A stretch of 13,880 nt of DNA, from assembly GCA_910584185.1 (NCBI GenBank), contig CAJTYC010000024.1, positions 1-13,880 of the forward strand, read 5' to 3'. The notes under the pieces are model-generated. The model searched no databases. It saw nothing but the letters and a program-made list of their open reading frames with translations, and was not told the origin of the DNA. This DNA comes from an uncultured Muribaculaceae bacterium. GTDB taxonomy: Bacteria; Bacteroidota; Bacteroidia; Bacteroidales; Muribaculaceae. Made by a program: the position numbers and the translations under genes. This document shows, one piece after another, positions 1 through 7,801 of the stretch; within the stretch, counting starts at the first letter, position 1, and every line of letters begins with the position of its first letter.

Positions 1-190
1 ATCGCTCGCTCAAAACCGCCCCTGGGGGTACAAATTTTATGAAACGCGGCCTTAGTCAAAGGCCCGTCAATTCCGCAAAATGGCGTTTTTTCATTGAGAC
101 TACCTACTAATAATGAATGATGTCCGCTTATAGGAGATAGATAATACCCTAATAATGGATGAAATAGGTTAAGACTACCTAATTTAAGGG
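1..190. other. Intergenic region upstream of the hemerythrin-like gene
   Basis: I see no convincing gene here on either strand. The first 90 bases are fairly GC-rich and contain a short CCCCTGGGGG symmetric stretch. From about 90 onward the sequence is AT-rich and holds the short direct repeats listed separately. On the minus strand there is a loose promoter-like TAAAATTTG near 32-40, but its spacing and sequence do not fit the consensus well enough to call. Confidence 0.5.
97..181. repeat. Short direct repeats before the first promoter
   Basis: Two interleaved direct repeats are visible. AGACTACCTA occurs exactly at 97-106 and 172-181. CTAATAATGAATGA at 107-120 recurs at 149-162 with one mismatch (CTAATAATGGATGA). 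The last copy also forms a short inverted repeat, TAGGT at 165-169 against ACCTA at 177-181. All lie just upstream of the -33 box at 191-194. Repeated motifs in this position are typical of regulator binding sites, but which protein would bind is unknown. Confidence 0.45.
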
Positions 191-222
191 ATTGTCGGCG
201 ATGTGGATTATTTGTAATTTTG
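191..222 (+). promoter_or_regulatory. Bacteroidota-type promoter for the hemerythrin-like gene/TonB receptor operon
   Basis: The -7 element TAATTTTG (215-222) matches the Bacteroidota consensus TAnnTTTG exactly. A -33-like ATTG (191-194) lies upstream with 20 bases between the boxes, the usual spacing. This places the transcript start near 228-230. The downstream ORF therefore cannot start at the in-frame TTG at 192; the first usable ATG after the predicted start is at 249. Confidence 0.6.
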
Positions 223-248
223 CACTTATAATAAGGCAATCCAAATAT

Positions 249-659
249 ATGATAAAGAACCCTTCATCATACTCACGCGTTGTCACCATGCGCAACATTA
301 TACGCGATAATAATCAACTGCTCACTGTGCTCAACCGTTTCGACATATCGCTCGGATTCGGTGATAGTACTGTCGAGCAGGTTTGCGTTGCCAATAATGT
401 TGATGCAGACACTTTCCTCGCGGTCATTAATTACATCTCGGGAAAATCATGGGAGCAATATGAGGTCTCTTTGCTGACTCTTATGTCATATCTTCGTCTC
501 TCTCACAAGCGTTTCTTGGAGTTCACTCTTCCCGGCATCAAGAAAATGCTGATTGAAGGGATAAATGAGGCACATACTTCAGAGATGGCAATGGTGATAT
601 TGCAATTCTATGCTATCCTTCATAACATTGTAGACATCAACGAGATAGACATTTCATAA
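249..659 (+). CDS. Short ScdA_N/hemerythrin-like domain protein, C-terminally truncated
   Basis: A 136-residue cytoplasmic protein if started at ATG 249. The open frame extends to a TTG at 192, but the promoter at 191-222 overlaps that part; a later ATG at 288 is also possible. Residues about 20-61 (DNNQLLTVLNRF, SLGFGDSTVEQVC, FLAVIN) resemble the ScdA_N-type N-terminal segment of Bacteroidales hemerythrin-domain proteins, without its usual double cysteine. Residues about 80-102 (YLRLSHKRFLEFTLPGIKK) look like the first helix of the hemerythrin-like domain, with a candidate metal-ligand His at about 86. Family members I recall run to roughly 220-250 residues with further His/Glu ligands. This one stops after the second helix, and I found no continuation in the other frames before 696. 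Related proteins (ScdA/YtfE) act in repair of oxidatively or nitrosatively damaged iron centres; whether this short form binds iron is doubtful. It lies 36 bp before the TonB receptor with no promoter between, so co-transcription is likely. Confidence 0.65.
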   Translation: MIKNPSSYSRVVTMRNIIRDNNQLLTVLNRFDISLGFGDSTVEQVCVANNVDADTFLAVINYISGKSWEQYEVSLLTLMSYLRLSHKRFLEFTLPGIKKMLIEGINEAHTSEMAMVILQFYAILHNIVDINEIDIS

Positions 660-695
660 GATAAATAATCAGTAGTATAAATATAATTATTAGTT

Positions 696-3002
696 ATGAG
701 AAAAACTTTAATAAGATTTTTCGCATGCATATGGTGTGCCCTTTTGGCAACGCTTTCGACCTTTGCAAGCACCACAGACGCAAATATCGTCGGACATGTG
801 ATTGATGCCGAAAACGGCGAACACCTTACAGGTTGCGTTGTATCTATATCTAAGGCCGGATTAGCAACTATGACAGACGGCTCCGGTCATTATGTGTTTC
901 GCGATTTGGTTCCGGGAGATTATGAACTGAATGTATCATTCATTGGATATACCACCGTTACCCGAAAAGCAAGCGTTGCCGCCGGACAGACCGTTGAAGT
1001 TAACTTTGAGATTTCCCCGGATGCCTTTATGCTCGATCAGGTAGTTGTGACATCCTCCAAAACTGAAGTCAGGCGTAGGGAAAGCCCTTCACTTGTCAAT
1101 ATTGTTTCTGCAAACACACTGCTTAACGTAGGAGCGTGTTCATTAGCTGACGGTCTTGATTTCCAGCCCGGTGTGCGAGTTGAAAACGATTGTCAGAACT
1201 GTGGATTCACACAAGTGCGCATAAATGGTCTTGACGGTCATTATTCACAAATACTTATGAACTCGCGCCCTGTATTTTCAGCCCTTACCGGTGTATATGG
1301 ACTTGAACAGATACCTGCGAATATGATTGAGCGTATCGAAGTAATGCGTGGTGGCGGCTCGGCGCTCTTTGGGTCATCCGCAGTGGGCGGAACAATCAAC
1401 ATCATTACAAAAGATCCGATGTCAAATTCTGCCCGTCTATCCCATACTCTCACATCCATAGGTCCATCAGGAGCTTTTGACAACAATACCACAGTCAACG
1501 CCTCGGTAGTCACTGACAACAATAAAGCCGGTGCTTTTATCTACGGTCAGAGCCGTAGCCGCGACGGATACGACCATAACGGTGACGGTTTCACGGAAGT
1601 GGCCCAACTTAAAGCTCAAACCATTGGAGCACGCACATTCTTCCGCACTGGCCATGACACTAAGCTTACCGTTGAATATCACAACACGCATGAATACCGT
1701 CGTGGCGGCGATAATCTCAACGAGCCTGCACATTTGGCTATGATTGCAGAACAAGTTGACCATAACATTCATGCAGGAGAGGCCACATTCGACTGGTGGT
1801 TGCGCGACCGCCGCGACCATCTCTCCATATTCGGTGCGACTCAAGCCACAAAACGCAACAGTTACTATGGTTCCGAAATGGATCCCGACGCATACGGCAG
1901 AACTTCAGATATTGTTGTCACGGCAGGTTCGCAATGGTCACATCCGATGGACCGCTTTCTCTTTATGCCAGCAAAACTCGTTGCAGGGCTTGAATATTCG
2001 TTCAACCGTCTTCATGATGTCACCGTGGGATATGGTCATGACATCCTTCAGAAAGTAAACATATACAGCGCATACCTCCAGAATGAATGGCGCGATGAAC
2101 GATGGGGTTTTCTCATCGGTGCGCGTATGGACAAACATTCGATGATTCATAACCCTATTGTTTCTCCCCGTGTAAATATACGTTTTAATCCCTCCAAAGA
2201 ATTCAATTTCCGAGCTTCATACTCTACTGGCTTCCGCTCCCCGCAAGCCTATGATGAGGACTTCCATGTTGCCTTAGTCGGAGGAGAGCGTGTCGTAACC
2301 GTTCTCGCCCCCGGACTAAAGCAGGAAAGTTCGCAGAGTGTAAGCCTTTCTGCTGATATGTACCATACTTTTGGATCCGTTCAGACAAACCTGCTCGTGG
2401 AAGGATTCTTTACTGACCTCCGCGATGTGTTCGCCCTAAGACAACTAGACGGGCTTGATGCAAACGGCAACGCCGTGCTTGAACGCTACAACGGCTCAGG
2501 AGCTCGTGTTATGGGACTAAACTTCGAGGCCAAGGCATTTTTCCCATTTGGCTTTGACATTCAAGCCGGCATGACACTTCAACGCAGCCGTTATAAGAAG
2601 CCTGAAACATGGAGCGACAACCCCTCTGTGCCTGCTGAGACCCGCATGTTCCGCACTCCTGACATCTATGGTTACATCACCGCTAACTATAGCATTACCA
2701 ATGCATTCAAAGCATCGTTTTCGGCAACTGCTACCGGCCCTATGCTTGTGCAGCATCTTCAGGGTTCTGGCACTGATGTGGACCTCGCAGTTCGTACACA
2801 ATCGTTCTTCGATGCATCTCTCAACCTTACATACTGTTTCCGACTTTTCGACCGCCTTGACCTTGACCTCACTGCCGGCGTAAGCAATATATTCAACTCA
2901 TATCAGAAAGACTTTGACCTCGGTTCCAAACGAGATTCCGGTTATATATACGGACCGGCTCTACCTCGTTGTCTGACAATAGGCGCGAGCATTACAATCT
3001 AA
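696..3002 (+). CDS. TonB-dependent outer-membrane receptor (BtuB/CirA-like), ligand unknown
   Basis: A 768-residue outer-membrane transporter. Residues 1-24 form a signal peptide ending in STFA. Residues about 31-107 form a CarboxypepD_reg-like beta-sandwich domain, common in Bacteroidota receptors. A TonB-box-like segment LDQVVVTSS (113-121) is followed by the plug at about 125-240, with the typical IPANMIERIEVMRGG and SSAVGGTINIITKDP signatures. The remainder is a 22-strand-type beta-barrel ending in ASITI. The plug carries a DCQNCGF motif (C166 and C169) that could coordinate a metal or form a disulfide. The family imports siderophores, haem, cobalamin or metals using TonB/ExbBD energy. 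The sequence alone does not identify the ligand, and no SusD-like partner is present, so glycan import is unlikely. It is probably transcribed with the upstream hemerythrin-like gene and ends before the hairpin at 3046-3085. Confidence 0.9.
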   Translation: MRKTLIRFFACIWCALLATLSTFASTTDANIVGHVIDAENGEHLTGCVVSISKAGLATMTDGSGHYVFRDLVPGDYELNVSFIGYTTVTRKASVAAGQTVEVNFEISPDAFMLDQVVVTSSKTEVRRRESPSLVNIVSANTLLNVGACSLADGLDFQPGVRVENDCQNCGFTQVRINGLDGHYSQILMNSRPVFSALTGVYGLEQIPANMIERIEVMRGGGSALFGSSAVGGTINIITKDPMSNSARLSHTLTSIGPSGAFDNNTTVNASVVTDNNKAGAFIYGQSRSRDGYDHNGDGFTEVAQLKAQTIGARTFFRTGHDTKLTVEYHNTHEYRRGGDNLNEPAHLAMIAEQVDHNIHAGEATFDWWLRDRRDHLSIFGATQATKRNSYYGSEMDPDAYGRTSDIVVTAGSQWSHPMDRFLFMPAKLVAGLEYSFNRLHDVTVGYGHDILQKVNIYSAYLQNEWRDERWGFLIGARMDKHSMIHNPIVSPRVNIRFNPSKEFNFRASYSTGFRSPQAYDEDFHVALVGGERVVTVLAPGLKQESSQSVSLSADMYHTFGSVQTNLLVEGFFTDLRDVFALRQLDGLDANGNAVLERYNGSGARVMGLNFEAKAFFPFGFDIQAGMTLQRSRYKKPETWSDNPSVPAETRMFRTPDIYGYITANYSITNAFKASFSATATGPMLVQHLQGSGTDVDLAVRTQSFFDASLNLTYCFRLFDRLDLDLTAGVSNIFNSYQKDFDLGSKRDSGYIYGPALPRCLTIGASITI

Positions 3003-3197
3003 CTCCGGCATCATATTGAAATAATACAATAATATCAAATATGAAATGACCCCTAAAAGTTTAATTACAAATTTTTAGGGGTCATCTCGTATTTGTAGAG
3101 TCAACTGGCAACTGCAAAATTAAGCAATCCTTTTGAAGAACTCAGAGCCCATCTCATAAAAATACCCATAAAGTTCATAATGAAGTTATCACATTTT
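3003..3197. other. Intergenic spacer between the two receptor genes
   Basis: The spacer contains the hairpin at 3046-3085 and about 110 bp of AT-rich sequence leading to the second receptor's promoter. I see no coding sequence; the longest ATG-initiated reading of interest, near 3180, is only 13 codons. Confidence 0.6.
3046..3085. terminator. Hairpin terminator after the first receptor gene
   Basis: ATGACCCCTAAAA (3046-3058) pairs perfectly with TTTTAGGGGTCAT (3073-3085), a 13-bp stem with a 14-nt loop. It lies 43 bp after the receptor stop. There is no long T run after the 3' arm, so the terminator reading rests on stem strength and position; the A/T runs at the loop side are symmetric, so it could act in both directions. 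Confidence 0.6.
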
Positions 3198-3232
3198 TGC
3201 AAACAGTTTGCATTAGTTAATCGATAACTTTG
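3198..3232 (+). promoter_or_regulatory. Promoter with palindromic operator candidate for the second receptor
   Basis: The -7 element TAACTTTG (3225-3232) matches TAnnTTTG. Instead of a TTTG about 20 bases upstream, that slot holds the perfect palindrome TGCAAACAGTTTGCA (3198-3212): 7-bp arms around a single A. The nearest TTTG copies (3196-3199 and 3207-3210) give spacings of 25 and 14 bases, both off consensus. This suggests a promoter whose -33 contact is weak or replaced by a dimeric regulator. The predicted transcript start is near 3238, about 22 bp before the start codon. Confidence 0.6.
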
Positions 3233-3259
3233 CATCCGGAAAACAAAATGATCTGAAAT

Positions 3260-5725
3260 ATGAAAGCAAAAATATCAATTGCATTGGCTGCATCGCTGCT
3301 CATTGCAGGTAGCGCATATGCCGACGGCAATATCACAGGAACGGTGTTCAATAAAGATACGGCTGAGCCGCTTGATTTCGCTACTGTGGTCCTGATAAAC
3401 CCTAAAACAGGCAAGCCTTTACAGTTCGGAACAATGACCGATGAGAATGGCGCGTTTTCTATCGCAAATGTGCCAGAAGGAAAGTACACTATACGTGTGA
3501 GCATGATCGGCAACATTCCTCAGGAGCGTGAGATAACCATCAGTAATTCTGAAATGAACTTAGGCCGTATTGAACTTGCCGAAGACTCGAAACTGCTTCA
3601 GGAAGTTGTTGTGACAGGGCAGAAGAGTCAGATGTCGGTCAACTCCGAGCGCAGGGTGTTCAATGTAAGCTCAAACATATCCGCGACAGGTGCATCTGCC
3701 GACGAGCTTCTTGCCGCAGTACCATCGGTCGATGTGAACAGCGACGGTGAGATTTCCTTGCGCGGCAACTCCGATGTGCTTGTATGGATCAACGGCAAGG
3801 AGATGGGCATGAACGCTGACAACCGCGCCCAGATACTCCGTCAGCTTCCTGCCGAAACAATAGAGAGCATCGAGGTAATGACCAACCCTTCGTCGAAGCA
3901 CAGCACGGAGGGTACTGCCGGCATCATCAATATCCGTCTTAAAGAGGACAAACGTCACGGCTATTTCGGTAATGCGGAGGCCAATGTAGACACACGCGGC
4001 ACGGCAAACGTGAATTTCAACATTAATTACAATGAAGGGAAGTTTGAGTCGGTTGCCGGCATCGGACTGAAAACAGAGCATGTGCCGGGCGGGGTGGTGT
4101 CGCGACGCAACTATGACGACGGCTCTTACATCAATTCAGATGGAAAGATCAAGAAGCATGAGAACAGCATGTTTCTGCGCTTAGGCACCAATTTCAAACC
4201 TGATGAGAATAACACCTTATATCTGAGCGCAATAGGCACACTCGGGCACAAATGGGGAAATACCACCACTACCCACCTGAGCAATCTGCCGGGACAATGG
4301 ATTAGCAATGTCAACCGTATGCGTGAGAGCTGCGATACGCGCGGTGCGAACATCATGCTCGGATATAAGCACATTTTCGGTAAAGATCACTCGATTGACG
4401 CAAATGTGAGCTACAACATCTGGCAAGGGCCAAATGACAACCGTTCGCATGAGGAAGAGACATGGGCCGACGGCACAGTTGAAGCAATCTGGCAGGGCCA
4501 GCATCAGGATGTTAAAATCAGCAACTGGGAGGCCGCGCTCGACTATTCAGTCATGGCATTTCCGTGGCTTCGCTTCGAGGCGGGATACAAAGGCAACTAC
4601 AACCATGAGAACAGCCCGGCATCATATGCAGGAGGCCTGACAGAGGATAACCTCTCCCCTCTCAACGACCTTTACAACCGATTCAAATATGATACCGACA
4701 TTTCGGCTCTCTACGTCAATTTCTCGGGCAGTTATGAAAAACTGACTTTCTCAGCCGGTCTGCGCGGTGAGATGTGGCAGATACGCACACGCTCACTCGG
4801 CTACGGTCAGACCGATGCAGATGTGAAGCTGTTCAAGAAAAATGATTTTGCACTCTTCCCGTCGGCTTCAATAGGATGGTCGTTCCTTGAAAGCAACGAA
4901 CTTAAACTTAACTACTCGCGCCGCATACGCCGTCCTTTCGGTCCGCAGCTCAATACTTTCGAGAATATCTCCGACCCATCGGAAGTGCACCTCGGCAATC
5001 CACTCATCATGCCGGAATACAGCAATACCGTAGAATTGTCATATATCAAGAACTGGCGCAACCACATGCTCTCTGTATCCGGTTACCTGCGTGCCAACAA
5101 TGATATGATAAGCCATGTCAGCTTCCTGGCTCCGATGGCTTCCGATCCGGATGTAAACACCATGTATTACGGTCATGCCAACGTGGGCAACATGATGAAT
5201 ACCGGTGTGGAGATAATATCACGCAATACTCTGTTTAACCGTCTGACCCTTACGACCACCGTCAATCTTTACAACAGTCATCTCAAGGCATGGAGCACAG
5301 ACTACCCACTGCACGACAGCTACTATGCAGTACGCGGCGGCAAACAGAACCGTTTTGTCTGGGATATCCGCTGCATGGCATCGGTGCGTCTGCCGTGGGA
5401 CATCACATTCCAGGCAACGGGGCGCTATAACTCACGCCGTGTCACGGCCCAGGGTACTCTCGAATCAGACTGGGATGTCGAAGCCGGTCTGCGCAAGAAT
5501 TTCGGTGCATTGGGCGTATCTCTCTTGTGCAAAGACATTTTCAATTCGAAAGAAACTCACAACATACTCTACGGAAACGGCTACACCCAGTCGATCAGCA
5601 AATGGTCGGGAGGCCGCACATTGCGATTGGCAGTAACCTATACATTCGGAAAGAGTCACAAGCATGAGCATGGACGTCACAACCACATCGACACGGGAGG
5701 TTACGGAGAAGAACACCAACATTAA
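3260..5725 (+). CDS. TonB-dependent receptor-like outer-membrane beta-barrel protein with His-rich tail
   Basis: An 821-residue outer-membrane protein of the OMP_b-brl_3-type (PF14905-like) branch of TonB receptors. Signal peptide residues 1-21 end in GSAYA. A CarboxypepD_reg-like domain spans about 24-105 (NITGTVFNKDTAEPL, then FGTMTDENGAFSI). A TonB-box-like LQEVVVTGQK (113-122) precedes a plug at about 125-230 containing SLRGNSDVLVWINGK and IESIEVMTNPSSKHS, typical of this branch. The barrel follows, ending in LRLAVTYTFGK. After the expected last strand comes an extra tail of about 23 residues with seven histidines (SHKHEHGRHNH, then EEHQH). Members of this branch often lack a SusD partner and have poorly known ligands; the His tail hints at divalent metal binding (inference). 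It has its own promoter with a palindrome and its own terminator, so it is probably monocistronic. Confidence 0.88.
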   Translation: MKAKISIALAASLLIAGSAYADGNITGTVFNKDTAEPLDFATVVLINPKTGKPLQFGTMTDENGAFSIANVPEGKYTIRVSMIGNIPQEREITISNSEMNLGRIELAEDSKLLQEVVVTGQKSQMSVNSERRVFNVSSNISATGASADELLAAVPSVDVNSDGEISLRGNSDVLVWINGKEMGMNADNRAQILRQLPAETIESIEVMTNPSSKHSTEGTAGIINIRLKEDKRHGYFGNAEANVDTRGTANVNFNINYNEGKFESVAGIGLKTEHVPGGVVSRRNYDDGSYINSDGKIKKHENSMFLRLGTNFKPDENNTLYLSAIGTLGHKWGNTTTTHLSNLPGQWISNVNRMRESCDTRGANIMLGYKHIFGKDHSIDANVSYNIWQGPNDNRSHEEETWADGTVEAIWQGQHQDVKISNWEAALDYSVMAFPWLRFEAGYKGNYNHENSPASYAGGLTEDNLSPLNDLYNRFKYDTDISALYVNFSGSYEKLTFSAGLRGEMWQIRTRSLGYGQTDADVKLFKKNDFALFPSASIGWSFLESNELKLNYSRRIRRPFGPQLNTFENISDPSEVHLGNPLIMPEYSNTVELSYIKNWRNHMLSVSGYLRANNDMISHVSFLAPMASDPDVNTMYYGHANVGNMMNTGVEIISRNTLFNRLTLTTTVNLYNSHLKAWSTDYPLHDSYYAVRGGKQNRFVWDIRCMASVRLPWDITFQATGRYNSRRVTAQGTLESDWDVEAGLRKNFGALGVSLLCKDIFNSKETHNILYGNGYTQSISKWSGGRTLRLAVTYTFGKSHKHEHGRHNHIDTGGYGEEHQH

Positions 5726-5738
5726 GAGCTCATCTCGT

Positions 5739-5782
5739 AAAAAACGGTGCCATTTCCTTAAGGATATGCACCGTTTTTTTTT
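5739..5782. terminator. Bidirectional intrinsic terminator between convergent genes
   Basis: AAAAAACGGTGC (5739-5750) pairs with GCACCGTTTTTT (5768-5779), followed by further Ts to 5782. The loop contains the palindrome CCTTAAGG (5756-5763), which may extend the structure. The T run serves the + strand receptor, ending 13 bp upstream. The A run gives a U tract on the minus strand for the LRR gene, whose stop is at 5824. Confidence 0.85.
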
Positions 5783-5823
5783 AGCACTTAACAATTATAG
5801 CCGTTTCACAAAAATGGTGGGCG

Positions 5824-7725
5824 TTAGCGCACTATTACTGTGCGTGACGGCACTCCCCTCTTATGGATGATATAAAGGCCGGGGGTTATCTCACCGGTAA
5901 CCTTTCTTCCATCCACGGTATAGTAATCATCTGAGGTGTCAGTGTCAATCATCACGTCAGCTATGCCGGCAAAATCAAAGCCTACGATATTAAAATATTG
6001 CCATTCAGAAGACTTATAAGCTCCTACGCTGTCAATCGGGACAAAAACTGTTGACCCTGTCATGTTGACGATATCCATTGCCTCTCCCATGCCTGCCGGC
6101 GGCACTGCAGCCGGACAATATATGGTCATCTTTTTTCCGGTAAACCAAAAAGAGTTACGTGCCAAAGATTTCAGCGTTGATGGGAAATTAATTTTCTTCA
6201 GAGATTCCGTTTCCATAAAAGCATCCTCGCCTATAGTCTCAACACCCTCTTGCAAAGTCAAGGTCTCCATTTGCTTGTGTTGCAGAAATAGCTTTGGGTT
6301 GACATTCTTCACTTTACCACCTATAGTGACGTCCTTAAAATAGCAACCTCTGAAATTAATTGACCATCCATAAGGATCCATCTCCGCCACCGGACGTCCT
6401 AAATAAAGGCTTGTCGCATTTGCACATACAGGCACATTCTCCAACACTGACTCCGTATCCTCTATCACAAGCTTGACCACTCCGGGCAATTCTCCGCCAA
6501 ACGATTTTACGCAAGCTGGAATAGTTAATGTCTTACCTTTGAACAATTCTTGGGAACTGATTGATTCTATCACCAGATCGGTGCCATCTATTACAAAACT
6601 TTTCAATTTGTCATAATCAAATGCACCTCTTCCCAGAAACGTCAAACTCTTCGGTAGCTCCACATCAACTATTGAAGTGTTGAAGAACGCACCTCCTCCG
6701 ATAGACGTAAGCTGTTCGTTCATCACCAATTCTTTAAGGTTTTCGCACGAATTGAAAGCTCCTTCTTTTATTGATTTTACATTTTTGCCAAGCACGAGCT
6801 TCTTTATCGGAATATAGCTGATATTTCCCAGCTCCGTCACACAGTCTCCTACCGTCAGGTTAGAGACTTTTCCATTACGCACATCAGGTATAAAGTTGAC
6901 ATTTCGGCCAAGATATATGTCGGTAAGGTTGGTTAAATCCCAATATTGTCTGTGATGGAAAGTCAATTCCGAATCCGAATCTTCAAGTCGTATGCTTACT
7001 GGCGCCAACTTGTTGAAAGCACCTTCGTCGATTGTCTTTATACTTCCGGGCAGCGAGAGTTCTTTCAATGCAGTCAGCCCTTGAGTGAAATAAGATGGTA
7101 ACGAAGTAAAGCCCTCTCCAAGCACAAGGCAACTTAGGTTTGGCAGATTCCACAACTGGGGTGCACCTTGCTCATTTACATACTTCCCAAATTTTATGCT
7201 CTTTAACTGACGAAAGGAATTGCTGGAGTAGTATTCGGAATATTCGAATGTTATTGAGCCACTCTTACATGTCAGATTCCTGCCGAGATATATGTCAGTA
7301 AGATTTTCCATATCACCTATCACATTGGTATTTCCAAGCTCCAATGAATCAGGTCCATCGAGCAGGGTCAATGAATTAACTCTGAGACAGTCGGAAAATG
7401 AGAATGAGGAAATGCTGGTCACGGAGGCCGGTATAGTAACTGACTTCAAGGATGTACAACCATCGAACGCACCGTCTATTGCAGTCACTGCATACTCCTT
7501 GCCGCCATGATTTACACTCTGCGGAATCACCAATTCCGGATCAAGACTGATGTAGTTAGGTGCATTAGGCACAGCAACATACTCAGCAATAACTTTTACG
7601 GACGGCTGCGATTCCGAAGTGATACTATACCATAAATCACCGGACTGAAACATGTCATCAACCGCTGCATGGGCATTAATAGAAAAGGCCATCAGGAGGA
7701 TAGCTGAAAAGTACTTCTTATTCAT
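5824..7725 (-). CDS. Secreted BspA-like leucine-rich-repeat (LRR_5) surface protein
   Basis: A 633-residue exported protein. Residues 1-21 form a signal peptide (MNKKYFSAILL, then NAHAA). From about 45 to 570 it consists of irregular LRR_5 repeats of the Treponema/Tannerella BspA type, recognisable by repeated cores such as AFDGCTSLKSVTIPASVTSI (85-104), LKELSLPGSIKTI and LKKINFPSTLKSL. The last 46 residues (about 588-633) contain YYTVDGRKV, PGLYIIHKRG and a terminal TVIVR. This is the layout of Bacteroidales C-terminal domains that resemble type IX secretion sorting signals, which suggests export across the outer membrane and surface attachment or release. BspA-like proteins often mediate adhesion to host or other bacteria, but many have no known role. 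The leader is A-rich (AAAAGAAATAAAT) with no clear TAnnTTTG promoter in the 76 bp to purN, so read-through from purN is possible. The terminator at 5739-5782 lies downstream. Confidence 0.85.
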   Translation of the reverse strand: MNKKYFSAILLMAFSINAHAAVDDMFQSGDLWYSITSESQPSVKVIAEYVAVPNAPNYISLDPELVIPQSVNHGGKEYAVTAIDGAFDGCTSLKSVTIPASVTSISSFSFSDCLRVNSLTLLDGPDSLELGNTNVIGDMENLTDIYLGRNLTCKSGSITFEYSEYYSSNSFRQLKSIKFGKYVNEQGAPQLWNLPNLSCLVLGEGFTSLPSYFTQGLTALKELSLPGSIKTIDEGAFNKLAPVSIRLEDSDSELTFHHRQYWDLTNLTDIYLGRNVNFIPDVRNGKVSNLTVGDCVTELGNISYIPIKKLVLGKNVKSIKEGAFNSCENLKELVMNEQLTSIGGGAFFNTSIVDVELPKSLTFLGRGAFDYDKLKSFVIDGTDLVIESISSQELFKGKTLTIPACVKSFGGELPGVVKLVIEDTESVLENVPVCANATSLYLGRPVAEMDPYGWSINFRGCYFKDVTIGGKVKNVNPKLFLQHKQMETLTLQEGVETIGEDAFMETESLKKINFPSTLKSLARNSFWFTGKKMTIYCPAAVPPAGMGEAMDIVNMTGSTVFVPIDSVGAYKSSEWQYFNIVGFDFAGIADVMIDTDTSDDYYTVDGRKVTGEITPGLYIIHKRGVPSRTVIVR

Positions 7726-7801
7726 ATTTATTTCTTTTAAATTACATTATACATGCTTCTTATACATTCCAAGCAGTTCAAAGGTGCAGACTTCATATAC
7801 A

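Noticed and set aside
63..74. CCCGTCAATTCC resembles the reverse complement of a universal 16S rRNA segment (the 907 region)
   Set aside because: The match ends after about 12 bases and the flanks do not resemble 16S rRNA on either strand, so it is taken as coincidence.
192..248. TTG start at 192 for the hemerythrin-like protein
   Set aside because: The segment contains the -33 and -7 promoter boxes, so it should lie upstream of the transcript start.
696..5725. The receptor pair considered as a polysaccharide utilisation locus
   Set aside because: There is no SusD homologue, glycoside hydrolase gene or regulator beside them; the only glycan-related trace is the distant beta-galactosidase relic.
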